Shown piece after piece: positions 39,488 through 48,619 of a DNA stretch of 64,000 nt (positions within the stretch are counted from its first letter, which is position 1; each line of letters opens with the position of its first letter). The translations under genes and the position numbers were made by a program. The notes beneath the pieces were generated by a model. That model made no database searches and had not been told where the DNA came from. It worked only from the letters and a program-made list of their open reading frames with translations. Source of the DNA: Candidatus Poribacteria bacterium (GTDB lineage: Bacteria; Poribacteria; WGA-4E; UBA9662); NCBI GenBank assembly GCA_030748495.1, contig JASMLX010000006.1:20627-84626 (forward strand). The letters are read 5' to 3'.

Positions 39488-39535
39488 CAAAAAACGACGA
39501 CAAGGTGCGTAGATTTGATATAGATTCCCTTGTCG
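39488..39535 (-). terminator. Intrinsic terminator of the Mo/sulfur-carrier operon
   Basis: On the minus strand, CGACAAGG (39535-39528) pairs with CCTTGTCG (39504-39497) and is soon followed by TCGTTTTTTG. The loop is long (23 nt). It lies 30 nt after the MoeB/ThiF-like gene. A second inverted repeat, CTCTCCG/CGGAGAG at 39537-39560, lies between the gene and this stem. Confidence 0.6.
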
Positions 39536-39564
39536 CCTCTCCGCTCTTTAGAACGGAGAGCATC

Positions 39565-40320
39565 TTAAAAACCTCCGCAGACTGCACAATTAGGATTACG
39601 AGCTAAATCAAGAGTGTCGAATGTCATATCGCGTAAGTCGATGCACACCATTTTTCCTAGCAGTGGTTTACCGAATCCCGCAATGATTTTTATCGCTTCC
39701 ATCGCTCCCATACAGCCGACTGTTCCTGAGACGGCACCGAAGACAGGAAACTGTCTTTTCCAAGCTGGTGGTGGCTCTGGTGTAAGGCAAGCTAGACAAG
39801 GTGTCTGACCTGGAGTAATTGATGTAATTGTCGCCTCTAAGTCGTACATAGCACATTCAACAATCGGTTTTCGCTGAGCGACAGCCTCTGCATTCATAGC
39901 GAAACGCTCCTCGAAGAGTGGAGCACAGTCGACGATTAGATCTGCTTCTGCTACCAATTGCGGTGCATTTTCTGGGGTAATATTTTCGTTAATAGTAGTT
40001 ATTTCAAGCCGAGGGTTTAGCTCAAGTAGGCGGCGTTTAGCAGATTCGATTCTCGGCTTACCTAACCAGTCATAGGTCATCAACAACTGACGGTTCAAAT
40101 CAGAGTGTTTGACATTGCCCGCGTGGGCCAGGACAAGTCTACCGATACCCGCCGCTGCAAGTTCATAGGCCACAACACTGCCCAGTCCTCCACATCGAGA
40201 TACCATGACCGAGGAATTCTTTAGCTTCTCTTGTCCCACTTGACCAAAGTCAGGCACCCACATCTGCCATTCGTAAGTATCGAGCTCTTCTAAAATTAGT
40301 TTCTTTGGCTGATTGTTCAT
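39565..40320 (-). CDS. MoeB/ThiF/HesA-type sulfur-carrier activating enzyme
   Basis: 251 residues from ATG 40320, which overlaps the stop of the MoaD-like gene as ATGA. It is an E1-like adenylyltransferase that would activate the C-terminus of a small sulfur carrier with ATP. DLNRQLL carries the catalytic Arg; zinc cysteines occur as CLAC and CAVC; GTVGCMGAMEAIK is the family's second conserved region. The nucleotide loop reads RCGGLGS where the family has GxGGLGS, so the first Gly is Arg. The last gene of the operon, followed by a terminator. Confidence 0.88.
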   Translation of the reverse strand: MNNQPKKLILEELDTYEWQMWVPDFGQVGQEKLKNSSVMVSRCGGLGSVVAYELAAAGIGRLVLAHAGNVKHSDLNRQLLMTYDWLGKPRIESAKRRLLELNPRLEITTINENITPENAPQLVAEADLIVDCAPLFEERFAMNAEAVAQRKPIVECAMYDLEATITSITPGQTPCLACLTPEPPPAWKRQFPVFGAVSGTVGCMGAMEAIKIIAGFGKPLLGKMVCIDLRDMTFDTLDLARNPNCAVCGGF

Positions 40321-40655
40321 GCGATGTATCGGCACTCCATAGTTAGTATCTGATTCCAGTTGCCCTTTGGATTCACGCCCCCACTAATCGGTGGAATGAG
40401 TGTAACGCTGTCGCCATCTCCTAATTTTGGATTGGCTCCGGGCGTAATTTGCGTATTATTGACAAAACGAATCAAAGCTCTGTGTATCTTCTGGTTTGGG
40501 CCAACCAACATCATATGTGCCAACTCCCCGTAATGTTCTGCAATTTGGAAGAGCAGACTATTAACAGTATTTTCACCTTCAGGAAGATGAATTGTTTCAG
40601 CAGCAGTTTTGGTGATCGCTTTCAATTGCCCCGTGTAGGTAACATGAATCTTCAT
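40317..40655 (-). CDS. MoaD/ThiS-like sulfur carrier with C-terminal tail beyond the Gly-Gly
   Basis: 112 residues of ubiquitin-like fold: IHVTYTGQLKAITK at the start and DGDSVTLIPPISGG at residues 81-93, the usual C-terminal thiocarboxylate site. Canonical MoaD ends at Gly-Gly; here 19 residues (VNPKGNW...) follow, which would need removal before activation. Start ATG overlaps the previous stop as ATGA, and its stop overlaps the next start as ATGA. The tail might be real or an artefact of a frameshift near the end. Confidence 0.82.
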   Translation of the reverse strand: MKIHVTYTGQLKAITKTAAETIHLPEGENTVNSLLFQIAEHYGELAHMMLVGPNQKIHRALIRFVNNTQITPGANPKLGDGDSVTLIPPISGGVNPKGNWNQILTMECRYIA

Positions 40656-41350
40656 TCTTTCTCCAGACGGTCAAATGGAGTCTCTTCTCCTTCGTGGTTC
40701 TCTGTCATTGTAGCAAATTCGACAACTTTTCCCCCTACAATACGAAATAGATAATCGGCTAGCCTAATAGCTTCTGAGGTACTATGGGTCACATGCAAAG
40801 AGGTTGTTCCTTGATCTTGTTGTACATATTTCAGTAGGTTGCACATCTGGTGTCGAACTTCATCATCGAGCGCACATAACGGTTCATCTAATAATAGTAC
40901 CTCAGGCTTAAAAGACAATGCTCGTCCTAAGGCAACGCGTTGGCGCTCTCCACCAGACAATCCTTTCGGTCTCCGATGAAGAAGATGCCCGATATCGAGC
41001 AATTCTGCCAATTTATCGATTCTCTGTTGGATCTGATGGTTGTCCCATTTCCGTATTTTAAGCGCGAAAGCCAAATGCTGACGTACAGTCATCTTTTGAA
41101 ACAGAACTCCTTCTTGTGGAACGTAACCGATATTCCTATCGGCGGATTTAGCATGACTAACGTCTACACCTGTTAAGACAATTCGTCCCGAAACAATGGG
41201 GCGTAATCCGCAAACAGCCTCTAGAATCGAGGTCTTCCCACTACCGGTACTTCCCATTAGAACACCATAAGTTCCTTCAGGAACAGTGAAACTAACGTTG
41301 GTTATTGAGAAATCCCCTTGCTGGATAGTAAGATTCTCGACTTCAATCAT
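40652..41350 (-). CDS. ABC transporter ATP-binding protein, ModC/TupC-like
   Basis: 232 residues. Walker A is GSTGSGKTS, signature LSGGERQRVALGRAL, Walker B LLLDEPLCALD, switch His in HVTHSTSEA. No C-terminal TOBE/MOP domain for molybdate sensing is present, so it is shorter than classical ModC. Coupled by ATGA overlaps on both sides. With the next two genes it forms an oxyanion (molybdate, tungstate or similar) importer. Confidence 0.88.
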   Translation of the reverse strand: MIEVENLTIQQGDFSITNVSFTVPEGTYGVLMGSTGSGKTSILEAVCGLRPIVSGRIVLTGVDVSHAKSADRNIGYVPQEGVLFQKMTVRQHLAFALKIRKWDNHQIQQRIDKLAELLDIGHLLHRRPKGLSGGERQRVALGRALSFKPEVLLLDEPLCALDDEVRHQMCNLLKYVQQDQGTTSLHVTHSTSEAIRLADYLFRIVGGKVVEFATMTENHEGEETPFDRLEKE

Positions 41351-42285
41351 ATTGTATTAGTACGCAGACCAAGGACACGAGTTAAACCGAGAACGAGAAA
41401 AGCCGCCACGACCATAATCATCGATACCGCAACTGCAGCCTCAACGTCTCCGATGCTCAACTCTAAAAAGACAGTCGTAGGCAAAACCTCGGTTTTCATC
41501 CGCGTGGCACCAGAGAAGACCAAAATTGGGCCAAACTCACCAAGTGAACGTGCCCAGGCAAGCGTACCCGCGGTAATAATTCCTGGAATAGCTTCTGGAA
41601 GAACAACGTAGCGAAACGCCTGGTCACGGCGACAACCAAGTGTTAAGGCGACAGATTCGAAACGCTTGCTAATCTGGTCAAATGTTACCCGCATCGTCCG
41701 AACAGCAAAGGCGCAAGCCACTGAAAATTGAGCCAAAATCACACTCGGTAGCTCATAAGTAATTCCTCTAATCGGTTTAACACCGATCATCTCTAATAAG
41801 TTATTCAGCCCAATTTTATCCACAATTAACGAGAATGTTTTATCCAGTGATCGTCCGAAGCCGGTTTGAAATAGAATTAGTAGGCTCAAGCCGATTACTA
41901 AAGGCGGCAAAACAATTGGAATATCAAGAATACCATCAATCAAATTTTTACCGGTAAAATTAAACCGGGACATCAAATAGCCGATTGGAATAGCAATTAG
42001 CAGTGATACAGCCGATGCCAAGGTACAAGAAACCATACTCAACATAAAGGAATAGCGAATCTCTTTGCTTTCAAAAGCCCGACCGATATCTTGTAAAGAG
42101 GTAAAAGCGGCATCTGCGACGAGTAGAGAAATAATCAATAAAAGATATGAGAAAGAAAGTACGAGAAAGACTGTAAAAAAGGGAAGGTCGGAACCGACTT
42201 TCCGTCTCTGTATTGACGGAGTAGATGTGTTACCTGCTGAATAGTCTGTACGCACATCGTTTGGTTCGTTTAGCTTATCCGTCAT
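41347..42285 (-). CDS. Molybdate/tungstate-type ABC transporter permease (ModB/TupB-like)
   Basis: 312 residues with an extra hydrophilic N-terminus of about 30 residues, then about six membrane segments. IPIGYLMSRFNFTG, a LDIPIVLPPLVIGLSLL segment and the EAA-type loop ALTLGCRRDQAFRYVVLPEA are characteristic of ModB-like permeases. GARSLGEFG is replaced by WARSLGEFGPILVFSGATR, again typical. Start ATG 42285 overlaps the binding-protein gene by 11 nt. Confidence 0.9.
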   Translation of the reverse strand: MTDKLNEPNDVRTDYSAGNTSTPSIQRRKVGSDLPFFTVFLVLSFSYLLLIISLLVADAAFTSLQDIGRAFESKEIRYSFMLSMVSCTLASAVSLLIAIPIGYLMSRFNFTGKNLIDGILDIPIVLPPLVIGLSLLILFQTGFGRSLDKTFSLIVDKIGLNNLLEMIGVKPIRGITYELPSVILAQFSVACAFAVRTMRVTFDQISKRFESVALTLGCRRDQAFRYVVLPEAIPGIITAGTLAWARSLGEFGPILVFSGATRMKTEVLPTTVFLELSIGDVEAAVAVSMIMVVAAFLVLGLTRVLGLRTNTI

Positions 42286-43885
42286 TGCCCTCAGTTTTGG
42301 TGATCCACCGAAAACCGAACGATTCGAATACCGACCTTGATTCTCGGGTTGAGACCTGTTCGAAAAAGCGACCTAGAAGGTGTTTATGTTTTGAATCTTT
42401 GGCAATTGCGTAAGGTTGAACAGCAGTAGTTGTCGCTTCACTAACGGGGTCGAGGCGAATTTCGATCAGGTCAAGGTGCGTAGCTAAATTATCAGGATTG
42501 CTCATCCCGTTAGATCTATAGACGATGACAGCGTCTAGTGATCCGGCCCTAACTTGATTGACCAGAAAGTCTCCTGTCGGTGAATCGACTTTGGTGTTTT
42601 TCAAGATCAGTTGATCCAGACCGTTAGCCTTTAACAGCACCTCAGTGAGCTTACCCAGAGCTGATTTTTCAGGGTGTGCTAATCCAACTGAAATGTTTGG
42701 TTTGGCGAGGTCCGCTAAGCCTTTTATCTGCTTTGGATTTCCCTTTTTGACCAAAATTACCATGTCGTTTTCGGTCAACCGTTTCGATGGCAAGAACCGG
42801 TCTTGTACTGTTTCCATGAAGGAGATATCGCAAGAGACGTAAGCCTCTGGTTTTTCACCTGCTTTCATTTGAGAAACCAGAATACCACAACCGTTGTAGA
42901 CGGTATTGATCATCACTCCTTCACGCTCCTGAAAAGCATCTATTGCCCGTTGCAGCCCAGGTCGTAACATGGCACCACTGTAGAGCAAAATTTCTGGATA
43001 TTCTTGCCACAAGTCGGCTTCACCAATTGGCTGGTATTCCAAATCGGCAAAATGTTTCAGCCCTTTGTCCTTTGCACTTAGATATCGAGCAAATTTTAGC
43101 GATAACGTCGGCTTTCGACTACTAGATAGGATACCAATGGTAATAAGATAGCTTTTTTGATCGAACTCTCCAACAGAAATACTATCGACCTGGTCGTATT
43201 GATTGGCGGTAGAATTCCAAATAATTCCTGCGTCCACTGCACCAAGACGAATATCGTTAGCCACATCATTAACGGTTGGTTTGAAGACTCTGGTGTGCTC
43301 TTTAAGTCGTTTCCAAACTTGATTTGCTTGCAAAACTTCTCTGGTTATACGACCGATAGCCGCAGCTTCAGGATTGGCTAACGCCACGCGGATATCCGGT
43401 TGGAGCAGATCTTGTATCGAAGTAATCTGCTGGGGGTTGCCTTTAGGCACCGCAATAACCGGTTTCATCCTGGCCACAGGGATTGACTCAACCAATAGTT
43501 TTTTTTCTCTGGCTCGCTGTATATAACTTTCATCCGCTGCCAGGTAGAGATCTCCAATCCTAGCAGTTTGAATATTACTCAAAAGCGTTCCAGAACCACC
43601 GTATTGAACCTGAACCTGTACGCCATACTCTCTTTCGTAATCAACGACAATCTGCTTAATCGGCAAACGCATACCAGCCGCACAGTAAAACGTTAAATCC
43701 TCTGATGTGCCCATCGGTGACCTCTGGGCGGATCTATTTAGAGCAGATGTGCCGTTTTTTGACTGGTCCGTTTGTAACCTTCGCTCTCCAGGCTGAAGTT
43801 CTTTTCGATCACAGGCAACCAAAAGAGCCACCGAAACAACCATAAAAAGAAAGACAAACCGCACACCTTTACTATTTGTTTTCAT
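42275..43885 (-). CDS. Lipoprotein with two tandem ModA-like binding domains
   Basis: About 536 residues from ATG 43885, placed 16 nt after the upstream stop; the longer reading from 43966 would overlap the previous gene. The signal peptide ends in lipobox LLVAC. Domain one (about 60-290) starts DLTFYCAAGMRLPIKQIV and contains VQYGGSGTLLSNIQ; domain two (about 300-530) starts EILLYSGAMLRPGLQ and contains VYNGCGILVSQMK. Both keep the PBP2 ModA pattern. Binding proteins are usually single, so this is a fused pair serving one permease. Confidence 0.88.
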   Translation of the reverse strand: MKTNSKGVRFVFLFMVVSVALLVACDRKELQPGERRLQTDQSKNGTSALNRSAQRSPMGTSEDLTFYCAAGMRLPIKQIVVDYEREYGVQVQVQYGGSGTLLSNIQTARIGDLYLAADESYIQRAREKKLLVESIPVARMKPVIAVPKGNPQQITSIQDLLQPDIRVALANPEAAAIGRITREVLQANQVWKRLKEHTRVFKPTVNDVANDIRLGAVDAGIIWNSTANQYDQVDSISVGEFDQKSYLITIGILSSSRKPTLSLKFARYLSAKDKGLKHFADLEYQPIGEADLWQEYPEILLYSGAMLRPGLQRAIDAFQEREGVMINTVYNGCGILVSQMKAGEKPEAYVSCDISFMETVQDRFLPSKRLTENDMVILVKKGNPKQIKGLADLAKPNISVGLAHPEKSALGKLTEVLLKANGLDQLILKNTKVDSPTGDFLVNQVRAGSLDAVIVYRSNGMSNPDNLATHLDLIEIRLDPVSEATTTAVQPYAIAKDSKHKHLLGRFFEQVSTRESRSVFESFGFRWITKTEGNDG

Positions 43886-43901
43886 TAATTTTACGCAGAT
43901 T

Positions 43902-46832
43902 TTATTGTTTGGGGATATATGCAACCGACGTCTGTAACGCGTGCCGGCAAGAACAACCAGATCCACTTTCCGGTGCTAATAACATGCCGCCAGCCGGAAT
44001 TAACCCTAACCAACATCCACTACGGACACCGAGGAGTTCAGTTCGTTGGCCTGTCTCAATATCCATCATTCCGTGGAATTCGTACCGGTGAAAAATCGTG
44101 TGTTGTCCGGCAGACATCGTTCCACAACCGTGCCAGTCGAACGGATCCAGATTCAAAACTTCACCAGAACGCAAATCGAAACTGAACTTATTCACATACA
44201 GCCTGTCTCCCACAATTGTTGGGTGACTCAGATGTCCGCTATGATGTGTTTTCTTGGTCTGTTCTGTGTGATTCCACAGTGGATGCCCCATTTCTGTATC
44301 ATAGGCGAAAGTATGAAAATTTTTATCCTTATCGGTTCCGGCGGCTACCAGTGTGTTTTGAGCTGTGGCTAAATAAACCATAAAACGAATATTGCTGTAA
44401 TCAACAGGCCTAGTCCATTTTTCTACCCCTGTTTGAGCATCAAGAGCAACGATATGCAAATCGGATGGAAGCTCAGCCGGAAAACGACCTGAAAAGTTTG
44501 GTTTGCCGTCAGCTTGACGACTCTCAAGAAGGTAGACGGTCTGTTTGTGAATGGTAACAGTCGAATTAATCAAAACACCGGCATCGTGTTTCCAAATCAC
44601 TTCACCTGAATTTTGATCTAGGGCGAAAATATATTCACTCGTGACCTTTCCTGCTTCATGGCCGCTTCCGCCTTCGTACCATTCGCCTTGATCACCAAAG
44701 TATTGGGCTCCATCAAAGGTTCCGCTGCCAATTAACAGCCCATTACTCAGAGCCAAATATCCCCAATTGACTTTGTGTTCACCAATTGAGGGGGCTAAGA
44801 CAGTAAAGATCTCTTCCCTTTGGCCGGTTTGCGCGTTAATGACGTAGCAATAAGAACCAGAAGCAATATAGAGTCGATCACCCGAAACAACCATATTGCT
44901 ACAATCACGCGGCATATTTGCTCGGCGAAATGCGGGAGTCTGGAATGACCACAAGATCGTCCCGTTGTAGGCATCCATTCCAAAGAAGACTCGATTACCT
45001 TGAACTAAAAGACGTCCATTGGCAAACAGAGGGGCCGGGTTACGGGGCCCTCTGTCGGGCATTGGGCGAGGACCAGGGCGCCCCCACCACAACACTTCGA
45101 CTTCGCCCTTAATTAAGCTATCGTGACTACAGGCGTTATTAGCAGGATTAGCGTATTGATGGGTCCATTCTCCAGCACCAGGTAAGGCTCCACGCCGATG
45201 GATCCAAAATAGTCCATTATCTTGCTCTAACTGGGTATTACCGGTTGTCAGATCCATATCGCCGATCCAAGTTTCGATTTTAGCTGACGTCAATTGGGGA
45301 CTCCGCCCTGTCTGTCCAAGGTAGATGGTACCTCCATACGGCCTCAAGTGTCCATAGATGTCGCTCAGCCTACCGGGCATTTCTCCTGACGTAAGTGTTT
45401 CATCACTAACGATCAGGTTGGCAAAATATGGTCCCAGATTGTCAGTTGTGCCTTCAAAAACGGTAACGCGGCCTCCGTAGATACCGGCTTTGTCCAAAAA
45501 TTGTCGAGCCTTCTGTACATCCTCAGGATCTTTATCGACTGCGATAATTTGCAGCTGAGTGTGTTGTGCCAACTCATATGCCAACCAGCCTTCGTTCGCT
45601 TCAACTATCAAGCAGTATCCTCTGGTAATTCCGGTATCTGCAACGACACGATGAGCGAAAGAACGATAGAGTGATGGATCCGTACCGTTCGAAGGATAAG
45701 GGACATCTCGAACCGGCTGTGATTGCTGGGTGTAGTTAAATTGCCCATCGAATTCGTAGGCCTGGCTAACCTGTTCTTTCCCATCTTCGCAGCGGCCTCT
45801 AATTCTTAAATAATAGGATTTCTCCGGATTAATCTTTTCTAACAAGATTGTGTGTTTACGATTTAGCTTTTTGATGTTTCCTATCACAGAGGTCTTGTTA
45901 TCGTCAAATGGGTTGATCGGTATCCGAGTTCCTAAGAAACAGTCAAACGACTCCACCTCTGCTGCCCCCAAACCAAATTCCAGAGTACAATCCATAGGTT
46001 CTGGCGTTTGCCAGGAGACCAAAGCTGACAACCAGGGGGTAGCATCATCAGGTTGAAGTTCTATGAAGGGCCCCTGGACCTCCATAAAAGGGCCAAAGAT
46101 CGATTCCGGCGCATCTGGTAGGGTCTCACGCTTCCCAGCTAAGCCAGCAGAGAAATGTTGAGTGGTGAGGGCCTGGTTGTAAATGGCAACCTCGTTTATC
46201 AGTCCTTTTAGCTTCGACCCTTCGTCACTGTAACCGATCCTCAATTCAACCATTTCTCCAAAAATAATATTGTCTTGGATATACGCTTCAGATCCTTTGT
46301 CGATGGTATTAACATAGATACTGATGCTTGAGCCGTCGAAAATTCCACCAACTAAATACCATCTACCAGGTATAAATGGTGTATTAGATCTAGCGGTTTT
46401 TGATCCTTCTTCAGAAGAGATTGAAAACATGAACCGATCTTCGTCAGCGGCTAAAACCAAACGGTTTTGATTAGAATCTACCAGTTCAGCGATTATTTCC
46501 TTTTCGCCAATTTCAGCAACCAGAACCCAAGCTATCAGAGAGATCTCTGTCTGGGAAAGGTCAGCTGGGTTCAATTTGGCTGTAGCGCCTGAGACTTCAC
46601 CGCCCAGAACCCAGGCTTCTCCGCCCTCCCGAGTAAATTGAGGATGGCCATCTATCACCAATGGATACTTTCCGCTACCGTCCAACAAGGCATTGGCTTT
46701 AACCTGTCCTTGGGAAAGTTTCCAGCTAATAACTTCCGGCGTTTCTGCAACTATGGGCTGAAGTGCTGTCGAAAATATGAATAGGATGACAGTAAATTGC
46801 CGGATTAGCTTAAATCGGTCCGAAATTCGCAT
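43902..46832 (-). CDS. Exported multidomain protein: LamG, Fn3-like, methyltransferase-like fold, PQQ-type beta-propeller
   Basis: 976 residues with an N-terminal signal (about 1-29). A LamG-like domain follows to about 240 (RWYLVGGIFDGSSISIYVN, LINEVAIYNQALT), then an Fn3/phosphatase-N-like strand domain to about 370. Then a Rossmann methyltransferase-like segment at about 390-510 (CLIVEANEGWLAYELA, IIAVDKDPEDVQKAR). A long PQQ-type propeller occupies the last 400 residues (GNRVFFGMDAYNGTILWSF and later blades). The stop and start with the previous gene overlap as TGATG. Probably periplasmic or surface-exposed; no catalytic role can be named. Confidence 0.82.
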   Translation of the reverse strand: MRISDRFKLIRQFTVILFIFSTALQPIVAETPEVISWKLSQGQVKANALLDGSGKYPLVIDGHPQFTREGGEAWVLGGEVSGATAKLNPADLSQTEISLIAWVLVAEIGEKEIIAELVDSNQNRLVLAADEDRFMFSISSEEGSKTARSNTPFIPGRWYLVGGIFDGSSISIYVNTIDKGSEAYIQDNIIFGEMVELRIGYSDEGSKLKGLINEVAIYNQALTTQHFSAGLAGKRETLPDAPESIFGPFMEVQGPFIELQPDDATPWLSALVSWQTPEPMDCTLEFGLGAAEVESFDCFLGTRIPINPFDDNKTSVIGNIKKLNRKHTILLEKINPEKSYYLRIRGRCEDGKEQVSQAYEFDGQFNYTQQSQPVRDVPYPSNGTDPSLYRSFAHRVVADTGITRGYCLIVEANEGWLAYELAQHTQLQIIAVDKDPEDVQKARQFLDKAGIYGGRVTVFEGTTDNLGPYFANLIVSDETLTSGEMPGRLSDIYGHLRPYGGTIYLGQTGRSPQLTSAKIETWIGDMDLTTGNTQLEQDNGLFWIHRRGALPGAGEWTHQYANPANNACSHDSLIKGEVEVLWWGRPGPRPMPDRGPRNPAPLFANGRLLVQGNRVFFGMDAYNGTILWSFQTPAFRRANMPRDCSNMVVSGDRLYIASGSYCYVINAQTGQREEIFTVLAPSIGEHKVNWGYLALSNGLLIGSGTFDGAQYFGDQGEWYEGGSGHEAGKVTSEYIFALDQNSGEVIWKHDAGVLINSTVTIHKQTVYLLESRQADGKPNFSGRFPAELPSDLHIVALDAQTGVEKWTRPVDYSNIRFMVYLATAQNTLVAAGTDKDKNFHTFAYDTEMGHPLWNHTEQTKKTHHSGHLSHPTIVGDRLYVNKFSFDLRSGEVLNLDPFDWHGCGTMSAGQHTIFHRYEFHGMMDIETGQRTELLGVRSGCWLGLIPAGGMLLAPESGSGCSCRHALQTSVAYIPKQ

Positions 46833-48430
46833 CAGATTCCCTCCTCAGATGCGAGAAAACAGTAGATTTTCCCATAGTTAGTACTGACATACAGCCGAGT
46901 CTCAGAAACCGCTAGCCCATAAACATCGCCATCAACCTCCGCTTGCCAGATCAATCTACCATCATCTGGCGAAAAGGCGGCAACACTTCCATGCCCTCCC
47001 GTAAACAACGCATTTCCTGTTCGAATCAGAGAAAGTGGATAATCGCAGTTTATCTTCCATTTGAAGCACTTTTTCATTTCTGCCGTTAGTTGATCGATCA
47101 TCTCCGCACACTCGCTAAGTTGTTGTCGCAAATCATTGCTTTGTTCATCTGTCAGGATGTTTTTTTTCTGAGTTTCGGTCAGCTCTTTTTGCTGTTGTAG
47201 AAGTTCCCTTACCTCTTTTGCGGCCTTTAGTTGAGCTGAAATCTGATCCCTTGTTTGGATCTTAGCTTTACGGTTTCGAATGAGTTGGAGATAAGTTGAC
47301 CGATCCAACGCGGTGATATCTGTATCGGTATGTAGATAAGACATAGCTGGAGTGACAACCATATGGTTGCCGGCGAAACTGGCCAGTTGATCTTTTACCT
47401 TCTGATCAAACAGATTGACTTCACCTTTTTTGCCGGGGCCATATATGAGCGCGTCACCGGACAGTAGAGCATAGGTGCCGCCACCACCACCTGCTACTTG
47501 AAATAACCGCTTACCGCTTTGACGGTCGAAAACGAGTGGTCGTTCCCGTCCTGTTGTTACATAGAGACGATTCTCAGAAGCCAGCATGTACCCTTGAGCA
47601 GTCAGATCTTTGATCTCCGTTTTCCACCGGATCTGTCCATCATTGGCGTTCATGCCCACCAAATAGACAGATTCTTTAGGAAAGACACCGGCACAGCAAT
47701 ATGCCTCCACTCCCTGACTGGCACCGCCGACAATAACGACACCTGAACGGACAGGCCACTTGGAGATCAGTCGTCCATTTCCCGGTACTCTAACGTCTTT
47801 TGGTCCCACCTGTTGTTTCCAAATCAGCACGCCGCTTTCGGCCTGGAGACAATAAGCAAAACCGTCATCGGATCCGAAATATACTTTCCCATTAGCAATA
47901 GAGGGAGCTAACCGAACAGGACCTTCTGTAAAGAATTTCCAGTTGATTTCTCCTGTTTGTGCATCTAAGCAATAAACCTGATTATCAACGGATGAGCCAA
48001 AATATACTCTCCCATTTGCTGCAACGACATGAAATACTTTGTCGAAAATAATACGATCCTTCAGCTCAAAAACCTTACCCCAGCCGTCCCATTTGGAAGG
48101 ACCTGGCCAAGCGGGTACAGGTTTGATAACTGAAGTGTACTCCCACGATTTCTTTAGGGGAAATTTTAACATTTCATCGGTCGACGCACTCCTGGCATTA
48201 TCTTTATGATAGGTTGGCCAGGCTATTCTCTTCGTCTTAAGTTGAGTTTTAGGTTCAGTGGCAAATAAACTTACCGTTGAGAATAAACAGAGGAGTGAAA
48301 CAACAGTTAGCCCAGTCAGAATCCGAAATGAGGAATACCTCAATACCGTGAAAAGGCTGCTAGCGCTAACAAGGTTTCTCGATTGCTGTTTCCAACATCT
48401 CCGGCTGAATTCTTTCCATTTCCTGGTCAT
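46832..48430 (-). CDS. PQQ-type beta-propeller protein, exported, with internal coiled coil
   Basis: 532 residues. After a basic start, a hydrophobic stretch (LTGLTVVSLLCLFSTVSLFA, about 38-57) acts as signal or anchor. Propeller blades recur as VYFGSSVDNQVYCLDAQTGE and VYFGSDDGFAYCLQAESG. A charged coiled-coil insertion lies at about 370-450 (QLKAAKEVRELLQQQKELTE). It overlaps the next gene by 1 nt. It resembles PQQ-binding-like repeat proteins but lacks the dehydrogenase active site, so a scaffold role is more likely. Confidence 0.83.
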   Translation of the reverse strand: MTRKWKEFSRRCWKQQSRNLVSASSLFTVLRYSSFRILTGLTVVSLLCLFSTVSLFATEPKTQLKTKRIAWPTYHKDNARSASTDEMLKFPLKKSWEYTSVIKPVPAWPGPSKWDGWGKVFELKDRIIFDKVFHVVAANGRVYFGSSVDNQVYCLDAQTGEINWKFFTEGPVRLAPSIANGKVYFGSDDGFAYCLQAESGVLIWKQQVGPKDVRVPGNGRLISKWPVRSGVVIVGGASQGVEAYCCAGVFPKESVYLVGMNANDGQIRWKTEIKDLTAQGYMLASENRLYVTTGRERPLVFDRQSGKRLFQVAGGGGGTYALLSGDALIYGPGKKGEVNLFDQKVKDQLASFAGNHMVVTPAMSYLHTDTDITALDRSTYLQLIRNRKAKIQTRDQISAQLKAAKEVRELLQQQKELTETQKKNILTDEQSNDLRQQLSECAEMIDQLTAEMKKCFKWKINCDYPLSLIRTGNALFTGGHGSVAAFSPDDGRLIWQAEVDGDVYGLAVSETRLYVSTNYGKIYCFLASEEGI

Positions 48431-48619
48431 CTCTAGTTGTAACTCCTCAAGACTTCGACCTTGGATCGACTTAGATTCTTTGATTGTCTTTTCCCAATTT
48501 TTGTGATAGCTCTGATAAGCTGTTGCTTAGATGAGCAGATTTTTGAGATGGCATCAAACAAAAGCCTAATTGTTGCCAATACTTTACTGCTATTTTATTA
48601 CTCCTGATAGCGTTACATT

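Noticed and set aside
39335..39523. 62-codon open frame between the rpsD and operon terminators
   Set aside because: No ribosome-binding site and it runs into the minus-strand terminator stem.
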